Origin: Cranoglanis bouderius
Taxonomy: Eukaryota; Chordata; Actinopteri; Siluriformes; Cranoglanididae
Length of the DNA stretch: 64,000 nucleotides
Reading direction: 5' to 3'
Assembly (NCBI GenBank): GCA_023630585.1
Contig: CM042542.1
Coordinates: 28,292,632 to 28,356,631 of the forward strand
Positions within the stretch are counted from its first letter, which is position 1; every line of letters starts with the position of its first letter. Both the position numbers and the translations under genes were made by a program. Positions 45,201 through 54,727 of this stretch are shown here, in pieces. The notes below the pieces were generated by a model that saw only the letters and a list, made by a program, of their open reading frames with translations, was not told the DNA's origin and made no database searches.

Positions 45201-46187
45201 GACCACTATTTTTATGTTTAACATGTGCTCAAAACACGTGATATCATTAAACCCTATCTTATACTGTTCCGAATACCCGACAGCCTTCTGCAACGACACA
45301 GCTATGGTTTGCAGTTCTGTGAATGATTTTTGGGGGTTTAGAAAATGTGCCAGACAGATTGCAAAACACAGATTGTTAGATTTGTTTACGGGGCAGAACA
45401 GATTCATCCTATTCCTACTGATTACCTCGTTATGGGCGAGATCACGCACTTTTCGATAACCACCACCTTGTTTACTCCGTGCTACAGTTACTTTTAGATC
45501 TAAACTATCGTCAACCCGCACATCTGTGTTACTCTGCATAATCTTCTCGAGCTGATTTATGAATATGTCCACACAATAGTCGTTGCTAGGTGACAAGACT
45601 GCATTAACATCAGAGTTTAGACTAGGACCGCTCAGCGTTATGTTAATTAACCCGCCATCCCCTGCCAACAGTCTGGAAAATGATACTATTTCCGCCATTA
45701 TATCGTGTAGAAATATAGTGTATGTGGCCATGTCTACATCAGGTAGCACCCTTAGATTTATACGTCGATGTATCTCCACACTATTGAATCTAGGTCTCGC
45801 AACAATCGTGTATTCACCTATATCACCACCCTCTCTTACAAGTTTGTCGATAGCGTCGCTTGTTAACACTATATTTTGTTGTGTATCATGTGAATGATGC
45901 GATAAATCATCCACACACACCCCACCCTGTTGTGAATTTAAAATGTCAGATGAGTCTAATGCCGAATCTGACTGTTGTTCTGTCCGGACAACAGACATTG
46001 ATCTCACCATGTTTAATAAATTCACCAACGTGTCGTTTGTAGATGTGTGTCTATTCATATCCTCTAGTGTCTGAATTAAATAACACAATGTTTCGGTGTT
46101 GGTTCTCTGATCGCCTAGGTCGTCTTGTCTAAATCTAGATACTCGTCCGTGATCACAACATTCCTCATCCCGACAACGTTTTGCCAT
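42213..46187 (-). CDS. Protein-primed DNA polymerase B with OTU-like and Cys-rich N-terminal regions
   Basis: 1324 residues, replicating the linear element from protein-bound ends. Residues 1-250 are of unknown fold. At 262-365 an OTU-like protease segment has NLCFAICLAHF (Cys273) and DGHYFMI (His360). At 377-487 a series of CxxC pairs forms a zinc-binding region. Exonuclease motifs follow: FYDFET (503-508), HNASGFDNF (558-566) and YGRNDVILL (684-692). Polymerase motifs are DFTSLYPYC (908-916), KLLLNSLWGRF (1088-1098) and YSDTDS (1184-1189), with KVKG (1243-1246) near the end. All the usual catalytic residues of both activities are present. This is the largest gene of the element and has no break. 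Confidence 0.95.
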   Translation of the reverse strand: MAKRCRDEECCDHGRVSRFRQDDLGDQRTNTETLCYLIQTLEDMNRHTSTNDTLVNLLNMVRSMSVVRTEQQSDSALDSSDILNSQQGGVCVDDLSHHSHDTQQNIVLTSDAIDKLVREGGDIGEYTIVARPRFNSVEIHRRINLRVLPDVDMATYTIFLHDIMAEIVSFSRLLAGDGGLINITLSGPSLNSDVNAVLSPSNDYCVDIFINQLEKIMQSNTDVRVDDSLDLKVTVARSKQGGGYRKVRDLAHNEVISRNRMNLFCPVNKSNNLCFAICLAHFLNPQKSFTELQTIAVSLQKAVGYSEQYKIGFNDITCFEHMLNIKIVVFHRSNTGMLEKFMTSDARHHNTVFLYLHDGHYFMIKKLNAFIGTPYVCDYCYQGFTSRRDHRCKYVCDVCNDPDCYKQPVKTRRCIDCSRYCKSDYCYYAHKRPASGQEHAQCDVTKYCQKCNRRYHVSATNSKKHTCVGAVCVHCRAETVNGGVHQCFIQPTKIEPPSDKYIFYDFETQCVNGKHKANFVCAITFKGEEFTAAGPDCVERLVKKFRRPRYRNFTWIAHNASGFDNFILLEYFTNAGHTLKITMQGCRVILMCDDTFKQRFIDSYSFIPMRLAMTPAALNLNCAEKGYFPHIFNRKENEDYIGPYPDKHFYGYETMSDKERALFDEWYATVSGKVFDFKEELSMYGRNDVILLREACLKYRYEFIQCTKLDPFRYTTLAACCMAVYKTHFLPKDTLALTHNNAYTHQNKTYSNISIEWLEYVKTSRGLDIQHALNRGEMMIGKYHLDGYYEKDGVKKAFEFNGCMFHGHECLYNPNHTNPLSKVSYGTLRRQFDDKVEILTHTYGLDVEVMWECDWNNAKQTDVDVMAFMATYTHPERLKPREALFGGRTNAYKLYHKVDIGEKIRYVDFTSLYPYCQAKKCYPIGHPQIIFKDFEPLENYYGFVKATVLPPRKLLHPVLPYRTGGKLMFPLCRTCADQQNQTPPCRHDDEERSISGCWVSIELLKAVEKGYVVTKVDEVWHFPQRSETLFCDYVKTFLQYKQEASGFPVSVVTDADKEAYIADYFEKEGIKLNHDKIILNPARRSINKLLLNSLWGRFSMRENLPCTELLSDPEQFAQHIFGGGHDVKHFSFVSDTVALIQWCYTDGKCGQTRDINIFLGAFTTAHARLELYDLMDKLGDRLLYSDTDSVIFTSRDGDWDPPLGPYLGNLTDEIGDGDHIVEFCSGGPKTYGYRTAKGSVCMKVKGITLNAVNSKAIRLDTLIGLVDNYVVAGDNGRHILAHTDSIARDKKRFTLHNRTVVKKFKVVYNKRVLLPDFTTIPYGF

Positions 46188-46352
46188 TTTAAAAAAGAAA
46201 TTTATTTAAACAACAACCTTGATAACTGTAAACATAAAACAAAAACACTACCAAATAACGACTATCACAAACACACTACCACTAACAACTAACACTAATC
46301 ACATGTTTTATAATGATTGGGGTATATAAGGCTTTTTTTCTTTTTTTCCAAC

Positions 46353-46860
46353 TCACCCGAGTTTGTGTTTGAGCAGGTGTACAATCTCTTTTAACAAATC
46401 AGTCGTTAGTTTTTGATCCTCTGCTATTCGTTGGGTTTGGCGGCCGTACAATGTCTGTTTTGCTAAAATGTGGTTAAAATATATCCCGTATTGTTGTTGT
46501 GTAGCGATTAAATCCCGAGCATAACATTCCTGCTTCTTTTCAAGAATATCCAGACGATCCTCAATGGGCTTGAGACAGATCCGTATCGTGTCGATTAAAT
46601 GTTGATTAACGTTTTCCGTTTCCCGACTGTATGCCTCCTGGTTTGATGGTAGAGGTTGTGTGTCGACATCCGTGATTTGCGTTTCTACCTCCTCGTACGC
46701 ATGTACCGGGGTAAACTCCACCGCATCCCATGATTCTAGCAGGTTGTCATCCCAGCTAATACCATCACACGTATTGTCGTCGGAAGACTTATCCACGAAC
46801 ACCTCTGTGGTAAAAAGAACACTTTGGTTATCGTATTAATTAGGTAAAAGCTAAAACAAC

Positions 46861-46893
<33 letters not shown>

Positions 46894-47572
46894 TAACATA
46901 TATGGCACCTACCATCTGACACGCCGCTCGATTGTCTCGCGCGTTTTCGGAAGGGGTTTGTCGATGGGTTTTCTGAATTATCTACACGACCAACAGACTC
47001 CGTGTGGATCTGCGCTATTGTAATCTCTTTACACTCATCTGGTTTAAAAACGCTACGGATGATAGGCTGTGGTGTCTGATTAGCGCATCCAGATACGCCG
47101 GTCTTGTTTACAAGACTTGATAAACCTACTGATGAAAACAGTCATATGACATAAGTACAATTTTAACATTTTTCAACAATCATGTAAACATTTTTCAACA
47201 AACATGTAAACATTACAATACCACATACAGAGTGGGGGGATATTCACACTCTCTCGCTGTGTCACGCGCTCTGAGACCGGTCTATCATACGGCTTCGATC
47301 CTACGGTCAGCCAAATAACAGACGCTTTAATACTATACATAACATCATACATTATAATTACCACAGGGGTATGTGTACAACATTTATACGCACCGCTCGC
47401 TTGGTTCAGGTAACAAATCTCATCAACAATAGCTTCAATTTCGTTCACATCACCTGGATCGTTAGAGAACCTGTTTAAGCATTTTACATCAGAACAACGT
47501 CTCATAATTCTTAACAACAACAATAATAAAAACATAATAATAAACATACTCACTGTTATGATAGACGGCCAT
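46353..47572 (-). CDS. Spliced three-exon Polinton gene, coiled-coil protein
   Basis: I read three exons on the minus strand: 47572-47554 (start ATG, donor GTGAGT), 47128-46913 (acceptor TTTTCATCAG, donor GTAGGT) and 46804-46353 (acceptor TTTTACCACAG, stop). Phases agree at both junctions, giving 687 bases, or 228 residues. No ATG opens the last exon near its beginning (its frame starts with GTG just inside the acceptor), which supports splicing. Exon 2 encodes a Lys/Arg-containing segment with NPFRKRARQSS, a possible nuclear signal. Exon 3 has an acidic start and then a heptad-like helix (IEDRLDILEKKQECYARDL onward). Function unknown; the position upstream of the polymerase suggests an early or replication-related role. 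No RNA evidence is available. Confidence 0.7.
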
Positions 47573-48076
47573 CTTCTCTGGAAATAGTCTTACAAACCAA
47601 ACTAACAAAAACTTCTCGGAAAACAGTTTGAGAGCGATGTTTCTCTACGCACACCCGAACGCTTCGATCCGTCGGCGTGTCTAACCCCCGCGTTTTTAAA
47701 ACAACGTCTCTCAGTACGCACACACATAGTGGTTGTAAAAACTCATTAACATATAATTCTTCGTGAAACACACACACACAGACAGACAGAAGACAGGAAA
47801 AAGCCATAAATGTACTGTCATAAATTACACATGTTCATGGGACCTTCACGAGAGTTCGTAATTACGCTTCTAGGGTCTTTAGGAGTTCACGGGGCAGTCA
47901 TTGTAACAGATAATTGCACTAAAAAATCACAGGTAAGTATACAAACCATAGCTCTTTAACTATTTGTTTGTTTTTTAAAAACACTAACTCCAGGTCACAC
48001 ACTAGCACACGCACAGGGCGGTAGGGGGGTAGGTGGCCTGAAAAAGTGTGAAATCCTTGGGATTACCCCCATTAGA

Positions 48077-48121
<45 letters not shown>

Positions 48122-48349
48122 CAGTCAGGATGCAGGAAAAGTCTGGATTATTTAATCAGTGTTTAAACAAAAGTTTTCAGAACGTACACATGTAGATGAC
48201 TAAAAATTTTTAATTTAATCTTTTTGTGTGTTTTGTGTTCTCATATTTTGGTCGTGTTGTTATCTGTATTATTGAATATGATAATTGTATAAAAAGTATT
48301 ATTGGCTAAAATGAGTTAAGAATGACGCAGGATAATCAGATTCGATTCC

Positions 48350-48560
48350 ACAAAAGAATAACTCAGATGGTTTTTAATTGTTTGAGATTTTGTTTTCGAT
48401 GAAAGAAATCAACATCATATAGCATCGAGGTGCTGTAGAAATTTTATACATACTACACAATTTTTCTCAACAACGTAATCAACAAAATGTTTCAGCAGTT
48501 TCACAAACATCAGTCTGTTCATTTATTGAAACACTCTTACAATCAATTTAACAAAAACTT
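48350..48560 (-). pseudogene. Inverted remnant of the Bcl-2-like gene 3' end
   Basis: The plus-strand sequence here is close to the reverse complement of 35690-35880: the 3' end of the small helical gene, its stop region with CATCATATAGCATCGAGGTG, the AATAAAA signal region and the TCCACAAAAGAATAA stretch after it. It does not form a complete gene. The second gene was therefore once also present, at least partly, in the right arm. Confidence 0.8.
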
Positions 48561-48601
48561 TGACCCGTCCACGGCTTTTATTTAACCAACAGCTTTTTCA
48601 G

Positions 48602-48679
<78 letters not shown>

Positions 48680-49268
48680 GAGGACAAGCAACGTTATAAA
48701 CCACACATGTTCACGCTTCATTCACGAGACCCCCGTATTTACGCTTCTAGGGTCTTTAGGAGTTCACGTAGGGACAGTCGTTGTAACAAATAATTGCGCT
48801 AATAAAAACAGATAAGTATACAACCCATAGCTCTTTAACTATTTGTTTGTTTTTAAAACACTAACTCCAGGTCACACACGAGCACAGACATACAAAACCA
48901 TTAGCATCTACCACTTCCTGAAACATTAAACACACACACACACACACACCTGGGAAATGCAACTCCTCACAGACAGGTAGAGGACAGGAAAAAAGTCATA
49001 AATGTACTGTCATAAAATACACATGTTCATGCGACCTTCACGAGACCCCCATATTTACGCTTCTGGGGTCTTTAGGAGTTCACGGGGCAGTCATTGTAAC
49101 AGATAATTGCACTAATAAAAACAGATAAAGTATACAAACCATAGCTCTTTAAACATTTTGTTTGTTTTTTAAAACATTAGACTCAGATCACAAACACGCA
49201 CACGCACAGGAGTGGTAGGGGGGGTAGGGGGTCTGAAAAAGTGTGAAATCCTTGGGATTACCCCCATT

Positions 49269-49319
<51 letters not shown>

Positions 49320-49342
49320 CATTACCACCTATCACTTCTGGT

Positions 49343-49957
49343 AACATCCTGCTCCGTACGAAACAATAACGCCTTTACACTATTCACATCATTATGAGGA
49401 AGGTTTGTTAAACTAACGCTTTGTTTTTCCGTGGCGCATAAGTTATGTTCTCACTCAGTTCAATGCCCATTCTAGGTGTTGAGGCAGACGTCGAACTCGT
49501 GCCGGTTTTAGGTGTTTGTGGGCAGCCATCGTGTGACTTTACATCCGTAACAAAAACACACGTGTCAGAGCGAGCCGTGGGCCACACTCGGCCCCCGGAT
49601 AATACATGCTGATGCCGTGTCTGAGCCACCGGTACCGCGGGGCTGCCGAGCTCAGGCCCATTACCACATGCTATCTGACGCTCGTCTAAGAAGAATAAAA
49701 ACAGAAAACGCCCACTAGTTCTCCATCAGTACATTTGACTCAGATGACCATGTATTCAATTCACCCCTCATGACCGGAGTCAGCGGATAAAATTAGTTAA
49801 GAATGACACAGGATATTCAGATTCGGTTCCACAAAAGAAAAACTCAGATGGTTTTAAATGTTTGTGATTTCAGTTCATTTATTGAAACACTCTTACAATC
49901 AAATTAACAAAAACTTTGACTCGTCCACGGCTTTTATTTAAACATCAGTTTTTTCAG

Positions 49958-50023
<66 letters not shown>

Positions 50024-50499
50024 GAGGACAGGCAAACGTTATAAACCACACATGTTCACGCTTCATTCACGAGAGTTCGTAATTACGCTTCTAGGGTCTT
50101 TAGGAGTTCACGGGCGGTCATTGTAACAGATAATTGCACTAAAAAATCACAGATAAGTATATAAACCATAGCTCTTTAACTATTTTTTTTTTTTTTTAAA
50201 ACACTAACTCCAGGTCACACACGAGCACACGCACAGGGCGGTAGGGGGTAGGTGGCCTGAAAAAGTGTGAAATCCTTGGGATTACCCCCATTAGCACACA
50301 CCCACACTGACACAAAAGACGACACCACTCATTTCAACACGTATTCTTGGTGAAATACACATCGTCCTTCTATGGGTTTGGGAAACTCAAGGATCAACCA
50401 CCGTGTGGGTGTTACGGATCCACTTCTATGTTTTATCCACAACTATTTATTTAATCAATAGCTTTTTCAACACACACATAGCGGGGGTGTAAAAACCAT

Positions 50500-50574
<75 letters not shown>

Positions 50575-50739
50575 TGGGAAATGCAACTCCTCACAGACAG
50601 ACAGAGGACAGGAAAAAATAAACATAAATGTACAGCCATAAATTACACATGTTCATGGGACCTTCAGAAATCCATAAATTATACAAATGTCAGGGGGTCA
50701 TAAATCAATTTTTGACATAAAGTATATGATATAACTACT
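49343..50739 (-). repeat. Right terminal inverted repeat of the Polinton, expanded
   Basis: Inverted match to the left arm in two blocks (49343-49535 and 50480-50739), with extra sequence between. That extra sequence contains AC microsatellites and one unit of the repeated block described separately. A solo copy of this longer arm form occurs at 53820-55346 in the opposite orientation, so the long form is not unique to this element. Confidence 0.8.
49408..49536 (-). pseudogene. Inverted remnant of the first Polinton gene
   Basis: This matches the first codons of the gene at 34742, including TPRMGIELSENITYAPRK. The start codon is kept, but one C is missing shortly after it (CTGCCCACAAA here, CTGCCCCACAAA at 34745), which shifts the frame. 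It diverges beyond the match to 34934. Confidence 0.85.
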
Positions 50740-50745
50740 CTTATA
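50740..50745. repeat. Right target-site duplication CTTATA
   Basis: Identical to 34329-34334. The right flank continues with several short repeats containing AGCTTATAACATC, so the original target was itself repetitive. Confidence 0.9.
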
Positions 50746-51420
50746 ACATCAGAAGCTTATAACAGAAAAGCTTATAACATCAGAAGCTTATAACATCAAA
50801 GCCTTGTAACATCCGAAGGGCCTTTTGCCATAGATGCTTTTCCATCGTGCATGCTATGTTCATGACGCTGACTGTAATCTTGTAAGTGATTCTTGTCTCT
50901 ATTTTATGTATCTTTATCTCATATTAAATCCATTTGTTATTCTATTTCTAAATACTCTGTGTCTATGTTTGGTATTCTTATTATGAATAACTTCTTAAAC
51001 TAAAAGTGTATAATACGTTAGACACGTTTAAGGTCAACCTCTGACAAGCCAAAAGTAAAGGCTAATACTTGCAAGTTTAAACAGAACCTCTAACAAGTAA
51101 GATAGGAAAGGCCTAGGCTTGCACGTTGATAGAAACCTCTGAGCTAACAAAATAATGGTTTGATAAAAAGCTACATGAAAGTCTCTGACGTAGGAACGTC
51201 ATTTTAATGAAAGCTTCGCTCGAAGCTGCTTAGGAGTAAATATCAGTAGAACACTGAGTGTTAATACTTCTAGCACTAACTAGAAGATAATCAATTAAAT
51301 GGAGTCAGATATTTAAATCATACATTAAAACACGCATTAACCTTCACTGCATCTATTTCCGTCGTTGGTTATAGGAGAGCAGTGGGCTAAGTAATTAACT
51401 TTATATATTTTAGCCCTACA

Positions 51421-51422
<2 letters not shown>
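50746..51422. other. Short repeats and noncoding DNA
   Basis: Several copies of AGCTTATAACATCAGA lie at 50750-50800 and continue the Polinton target sequence. The rest is AT-rich, with related blocks such as AACCTCTGACAAG and AACCTCTAACAAG near 51036-51130. No gene is seen. Confidence 0.45.
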
Positions 51423-51517
<95 letters not shown>

Positions 51518-51540
51518 TGTGTGTGTATATATATATATAT
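51423..51540. repeat. (TA)n microsatellite
   Basis: Long TA run interrupted by T and GTGTG stretches. Frames through it are artefacts. Confidence 0.95.
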
Positions 51541-52290
51541 ATATAAATCAGCTTTCTGAATGCAGATGAGTGAGAAGGTGGAGATGCAGTCGGGGGGCAA
51601 ATGAGATTGCGAAGGCGCGTGAGGGGGGTGGGGGTCTGGTGCGGGGTGTGGGGATAAAAACTCTCGAGCTCTCCGTGACCCCTTTCAGTTCTCCGTTCAG
51701 CCTCCTGGAGTAAACAGCTCGCACGTTTTCTTATTGTTTTATTTTTTAAACTTGTTTTTCCGTTTGGATTCACGATGCGGTCTCGGTCGGTTCTCGTGCC
51801 GCTGCTGCTGCTGCTGTTGTTCGACTTCTACACCGAGGGAGCGCGAGACGTCCCACCGATCCGTAAGTATTTTTTTTATTATTCGGGAGTTTATTACTGT
51901 TCTTTGTTAAGTTTTTATTTTAATTTTTTTTAACTGTCGGGATTTTAAAATTGTATTTTATTTATTTATATTGTCGGTGAGGCATTTAAAACATTAATTT
52001 TTCACGAAACATTTATTTTTATGAATAAATTATATATATATATATATAATTATTTTTAATACAGCTGTTATGATCTTCAGTTAAACAATGAATCCGTCTT
52101 AATGAACCAGTGGATTAATTAACAATCAAACAAATTCATGTAGAAAAAAAGGTTTTCTTGATTTTTCTCATGTTATATCTTTTATCTTTTAATTTTAGAG
52201 AATAGAGTTAAAGGTGGATCTTTAACATAGAACTGATTTAGGATTCTGTAGTTAAGATTATTATTCAAACTTTTCCTTTCCTTTATGTTT
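51541..52290 (+). repeat. Tandem duplication, copy 1 (promoter, signal-peptide exon, intron start)
   Basis: Nearly identical to 52690-53470 in the same orientation. It covers upstream sequence with GGGGATAAAAACTCTCGAGC, the untranslated leader, a short coding exon with splice donor, and about 430 bases of the following intron. Confidence 0.9.
51775..51862 (+). CDS. First coding exon encoding a signal peptide (copy 1)
   Basis: An 88-base coding stretch starting ATGCGGTCTCGG. It encodes a short positive N-terminus (MRSRS), a leucine core (VLVPLLLLLLF) and a region ending ARDVPP, followed by a good donor, CC|GTAAGTATT. The exon ends after one base of a codon. This is the form of a secreted or membrane protein's first exon. 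The parent gene is not recognised, and no second exon is found in the window. Confidence 0.65.
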
Positions 52291-52402
52291 GGTTTATTTT
52301 ATATTTAATACATTATTATTATTATATATTAGATCAATAAAAAATGCTCTTCTTTATTTATGTTTGTGTAATAGTGATGAGAGTTTAGAGAAAAGTAAAA
52401 TA

Positions 52403-52453
52403 AAATAAATAATTTACAAACACACACGCACACACGCACCACACACACACGCA

Positions 52454-52489
<36 letters not shown>

Positions 52490-52633
52490 TCACACACACA
52501 CACACCTGTGGATGGCCCCATCAGATGTGCCTAATTGCCTGGGAGGACCCTCATCAGTCCAGCCATTGTTATGGTAACGATTTCCTCAGCCTCGGGCGTG
52601 GTGACTGATAATGGAGCATGTTAGAGCTGGAGC

Positions 52634-52685
<52 letters not shown>
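52403..52685. repeat. (AC)n microsatellites between the duplicated units
   Basis: AC-rich runs at 52418-52504 and 52638-52685, with a short unique stretch between them. Confidence 0.9.
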
Positions 52686-52688
<3 letters not shown>

Positions 52689-52689
52689 T

Positions 52690-53470
52690 AGTGTAAATAA
52701 AGTGCGGAAGTCAGCTTTCTGAATGCAGATGAGTGAGAAGGTGGAGATGCAGTCGGGGGGCAAATGAGATTGCGAAGGCGCGTGAGGAGGATGGGGGTCT
52801 GGTGCGGGGAGGGGGGGTGTTGTATGTGGGGATAAAAACTCTCGAGCTCTCCGTGACCCCTTTCAGTTCTCCGTTCAGCCTCCTGGAGTAAACAGCTCGC
52901 ACGTTTTCTTATTGTTTTATTTTTTAAACTTGTTTTTCCGTTTGGATTCACGATGCGGTCTCGGTCGGTTCTCGTGCCGCTGCTGCTGCTGCTGTTGTTC
53001 GACTTCTACACCGAGGGAGCGCGAGACGTCCCACCGATCCGTAAGTATTTTTTTTTATTATTCGGGAGTTTATTACTATTCTTTGTTAAGTTTTTATTTT
53101 AATTTTTTTTAACTGTCGGGATTTTAAAATTGTATTCTATTTATTTATATTGTCGGTGAGGCATTTAAAACATTAATTTTTCACGAAACATTTATTTTTA
53201 TGAATAAATTATATATATATATATATATAACTTTTAATACAGCTGTTATGATCTTCAGTTAAACAATGAATCCGTCTTAATGAACCAGTGGATTAATTAA
53301 CAATCAAACAAATTCATGTAGAAAAAAAGGTTTTCTTGATTTTTCTCATGTTATATCTTTTATCTTTTAATTTTAGAGAATAGAGTTAAAGGTGGATCTT
53401 TAACATAGAACTGATTTAGGATTCTGTAGTTAAGATTATTATTCAGACTTTTCCTTTCCTTTATGTTTGT
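52690..53470 (+). repeat. Tandem duplication, copy 2
   Basis: Second copy of the unit at 51541-52290. It also keeps the CTATAGTGTAAATAAAGTGCGG sequence before the shared block, which is shared with the decayed copy at 657. Confidence 0.9.
52953..53040 (+). CDS. First coding exon encoding a signal peptide (copy 2)
   Basis: Identical coding sequence to the exon at 51775-51862, with the same donor, CC|GTAAGTATT. Whichever copy is nearer the rest of the gene could be spliced to it. The other could act as an alternative first exon or be silent. Confidence 0.65.
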
Positions 53471-53819
53471 GTAACAGTGATGAGAAATCAAGTTTGGGCT
53501 CCTTTTAAAAAAATAGATGTAATAATTAAGGTCATGTTTATTATATATTTAGCCGATTTTTGTGGCTACATTCAACATTTACATTTCCATTGGAAACCTT
53601 TATTTTTTTATTATTAGTTGTTTTGTTTTTTTTTTTTAAATAAAAACCTCATGAACCTTGTGAGCCATTCTGAGGAACCTTCCAGGAACCTTGTGTTTTT
53701 AGCTGGAGATATAGCGATGTGTCAATACAAGACTTTTAGGCAAACGTGATTTGTGAGACGAGGGAAATGATTTACTAAACTCTTATTTTTTGTCATTTTT
53801 TCTCCAGCTCCCACTTATC
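53471..53819. other. No gene seen
   Basis: AT-rich stretch between the duplicated unit and the solo Polinton arm. It ends in TTTTTTCTCCAGCTCCCACTTATC, where the last six bases (CTTATC) are the possible target site of the second Polinton. Confidence 0.5.
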
Positions 53820-54016
53820 AGTAGTTATATCATATACTTTATGTCAAAAAATTATTTATGACCCCCCTGTCATATGATTTATGACCCCTCATGTCAGTCT
53901 GATTGACAGTTCAGCCCAACCTGTAATTTATGGCCCCACCAGTCTTCTGTCTGTGTGTATGTATGCGCATGCGTGCGTATGTGCGTGCGTGCATGTGCGT
54001 GCGTGCGTGCGTACAT

Positions 54017-54050
<34 letters not shown>

Positions 54051-54483
54051 ATGGTTTTTACACCCCCGCTATGTGCGTGTTGAAAAAGCTATTGATTAAA
54101 TAAATAGCTGTGGATAAAACATAGAAGAGGCTCCGTAACACCCACACGGCGTCTGATCCACGAGTTTCCCAAACCCTTAGAAGGACGATGTGTATTTCAC
54201 CAAGAATACGTGTTGAAATGAGTGGTGTCGGCTTTTGTGTCAGTGGGGGAAAACAGGGGTGTTATCAAAAACCGAAGACCATCCCTTAAACCCTCCCCAC
54301 GAACGTTTCTGTAAGGTACATAAATCACAAAAAGCTCATGTCACTGTCATGAAATGTGTATAAATTATGACTCCAGTGTCAGTCGCGAACGTGTGTGAAT
54401 TATGATCCCCTTGAACTGACAGTTTGGCAAGCGCTGTAATTTATAACTTTTTTTCCCTGTATCCTGGAAGTTTGTTCTTTCCC

Positions 54484-54534
<51 letters not shown>

Positions 54535-54668
54535 TGTGTGTGTATGTGTGTGTGTGTTTCACGAAAGTATTACGTGTTAATGGGGGTTTTACACCCCTGC
54601 TATATGTGCGCGTCCTGAGAACTGATGTTTAAACACTGATTAAATAATCCCCGACCTTGCCTGTATCC

Positions 54669-54727
<59 letters not shown>

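Larger units (their letters stand above)
47816..50300 (-). repeat. Dispersed repeat units and AC microsatellites in the right arm
   Basis: A block of about 250 bases occurs four times in the same orientation, near 47816-48075, 48695-48930, 49000-49275 and 50030-50300. Each contains ACGCTTCTAGGGTCTTTAGG, then TTGTAACAGATAATTGC, CATAGCTCTTTAA, and in three units a GGTAGGGGG...AAATCCTTGGGATTACCCCC end. Long (AC)n runs separate them (48080-48117, 48604-48674, 49272-49317, 49958-50019, 50505-50566). The arm has grown by duplication. Confidence 0.85.
34335..50739. mobile_element. Complete Maverick/Polinton element (adintovirus type)
   Basis: The left terminus AGTAGTTATATCATATAC (34335) and right terminus GTATATGATATAACTACT (ending 50739) are exact inverted repeats. 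The element is flanked by identical 6-mers, CTTATA, at 34329-34334 and 50740-50745. Polintons make 6-bp duplications. Inside are all hallmark genes: retroviral-type integrase, protein-primed DNA polymerase B, packaging ATPase, adenain-like protease, penton and major capsid proteins. This gene set matches adintoviruses, the animal virus group that overlaps with Polintons. Two gene blocks converge near 40225-40375. All core frames are open, which suggests a recent insertion. Confidence 0.96.

Noticed and set aside
47173..47553. 126-residue leftward frame with a hydrophobic start
   Set aside because: It falls inside the first intron of the spliced gene and begins at the donor site. It could be an alternative exon, but joining it to the start exon through the visible acceptors gives a stop codon.
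47556..47807. 83-residue leftward frame MAFSCLLSV...
   Set aside because: It lies in the repeat-rich right arm, is Cys/Val-rich from TG sequence, and overlaps the start exon of the spliced gene in another frame. It is probably the untranslated leader.
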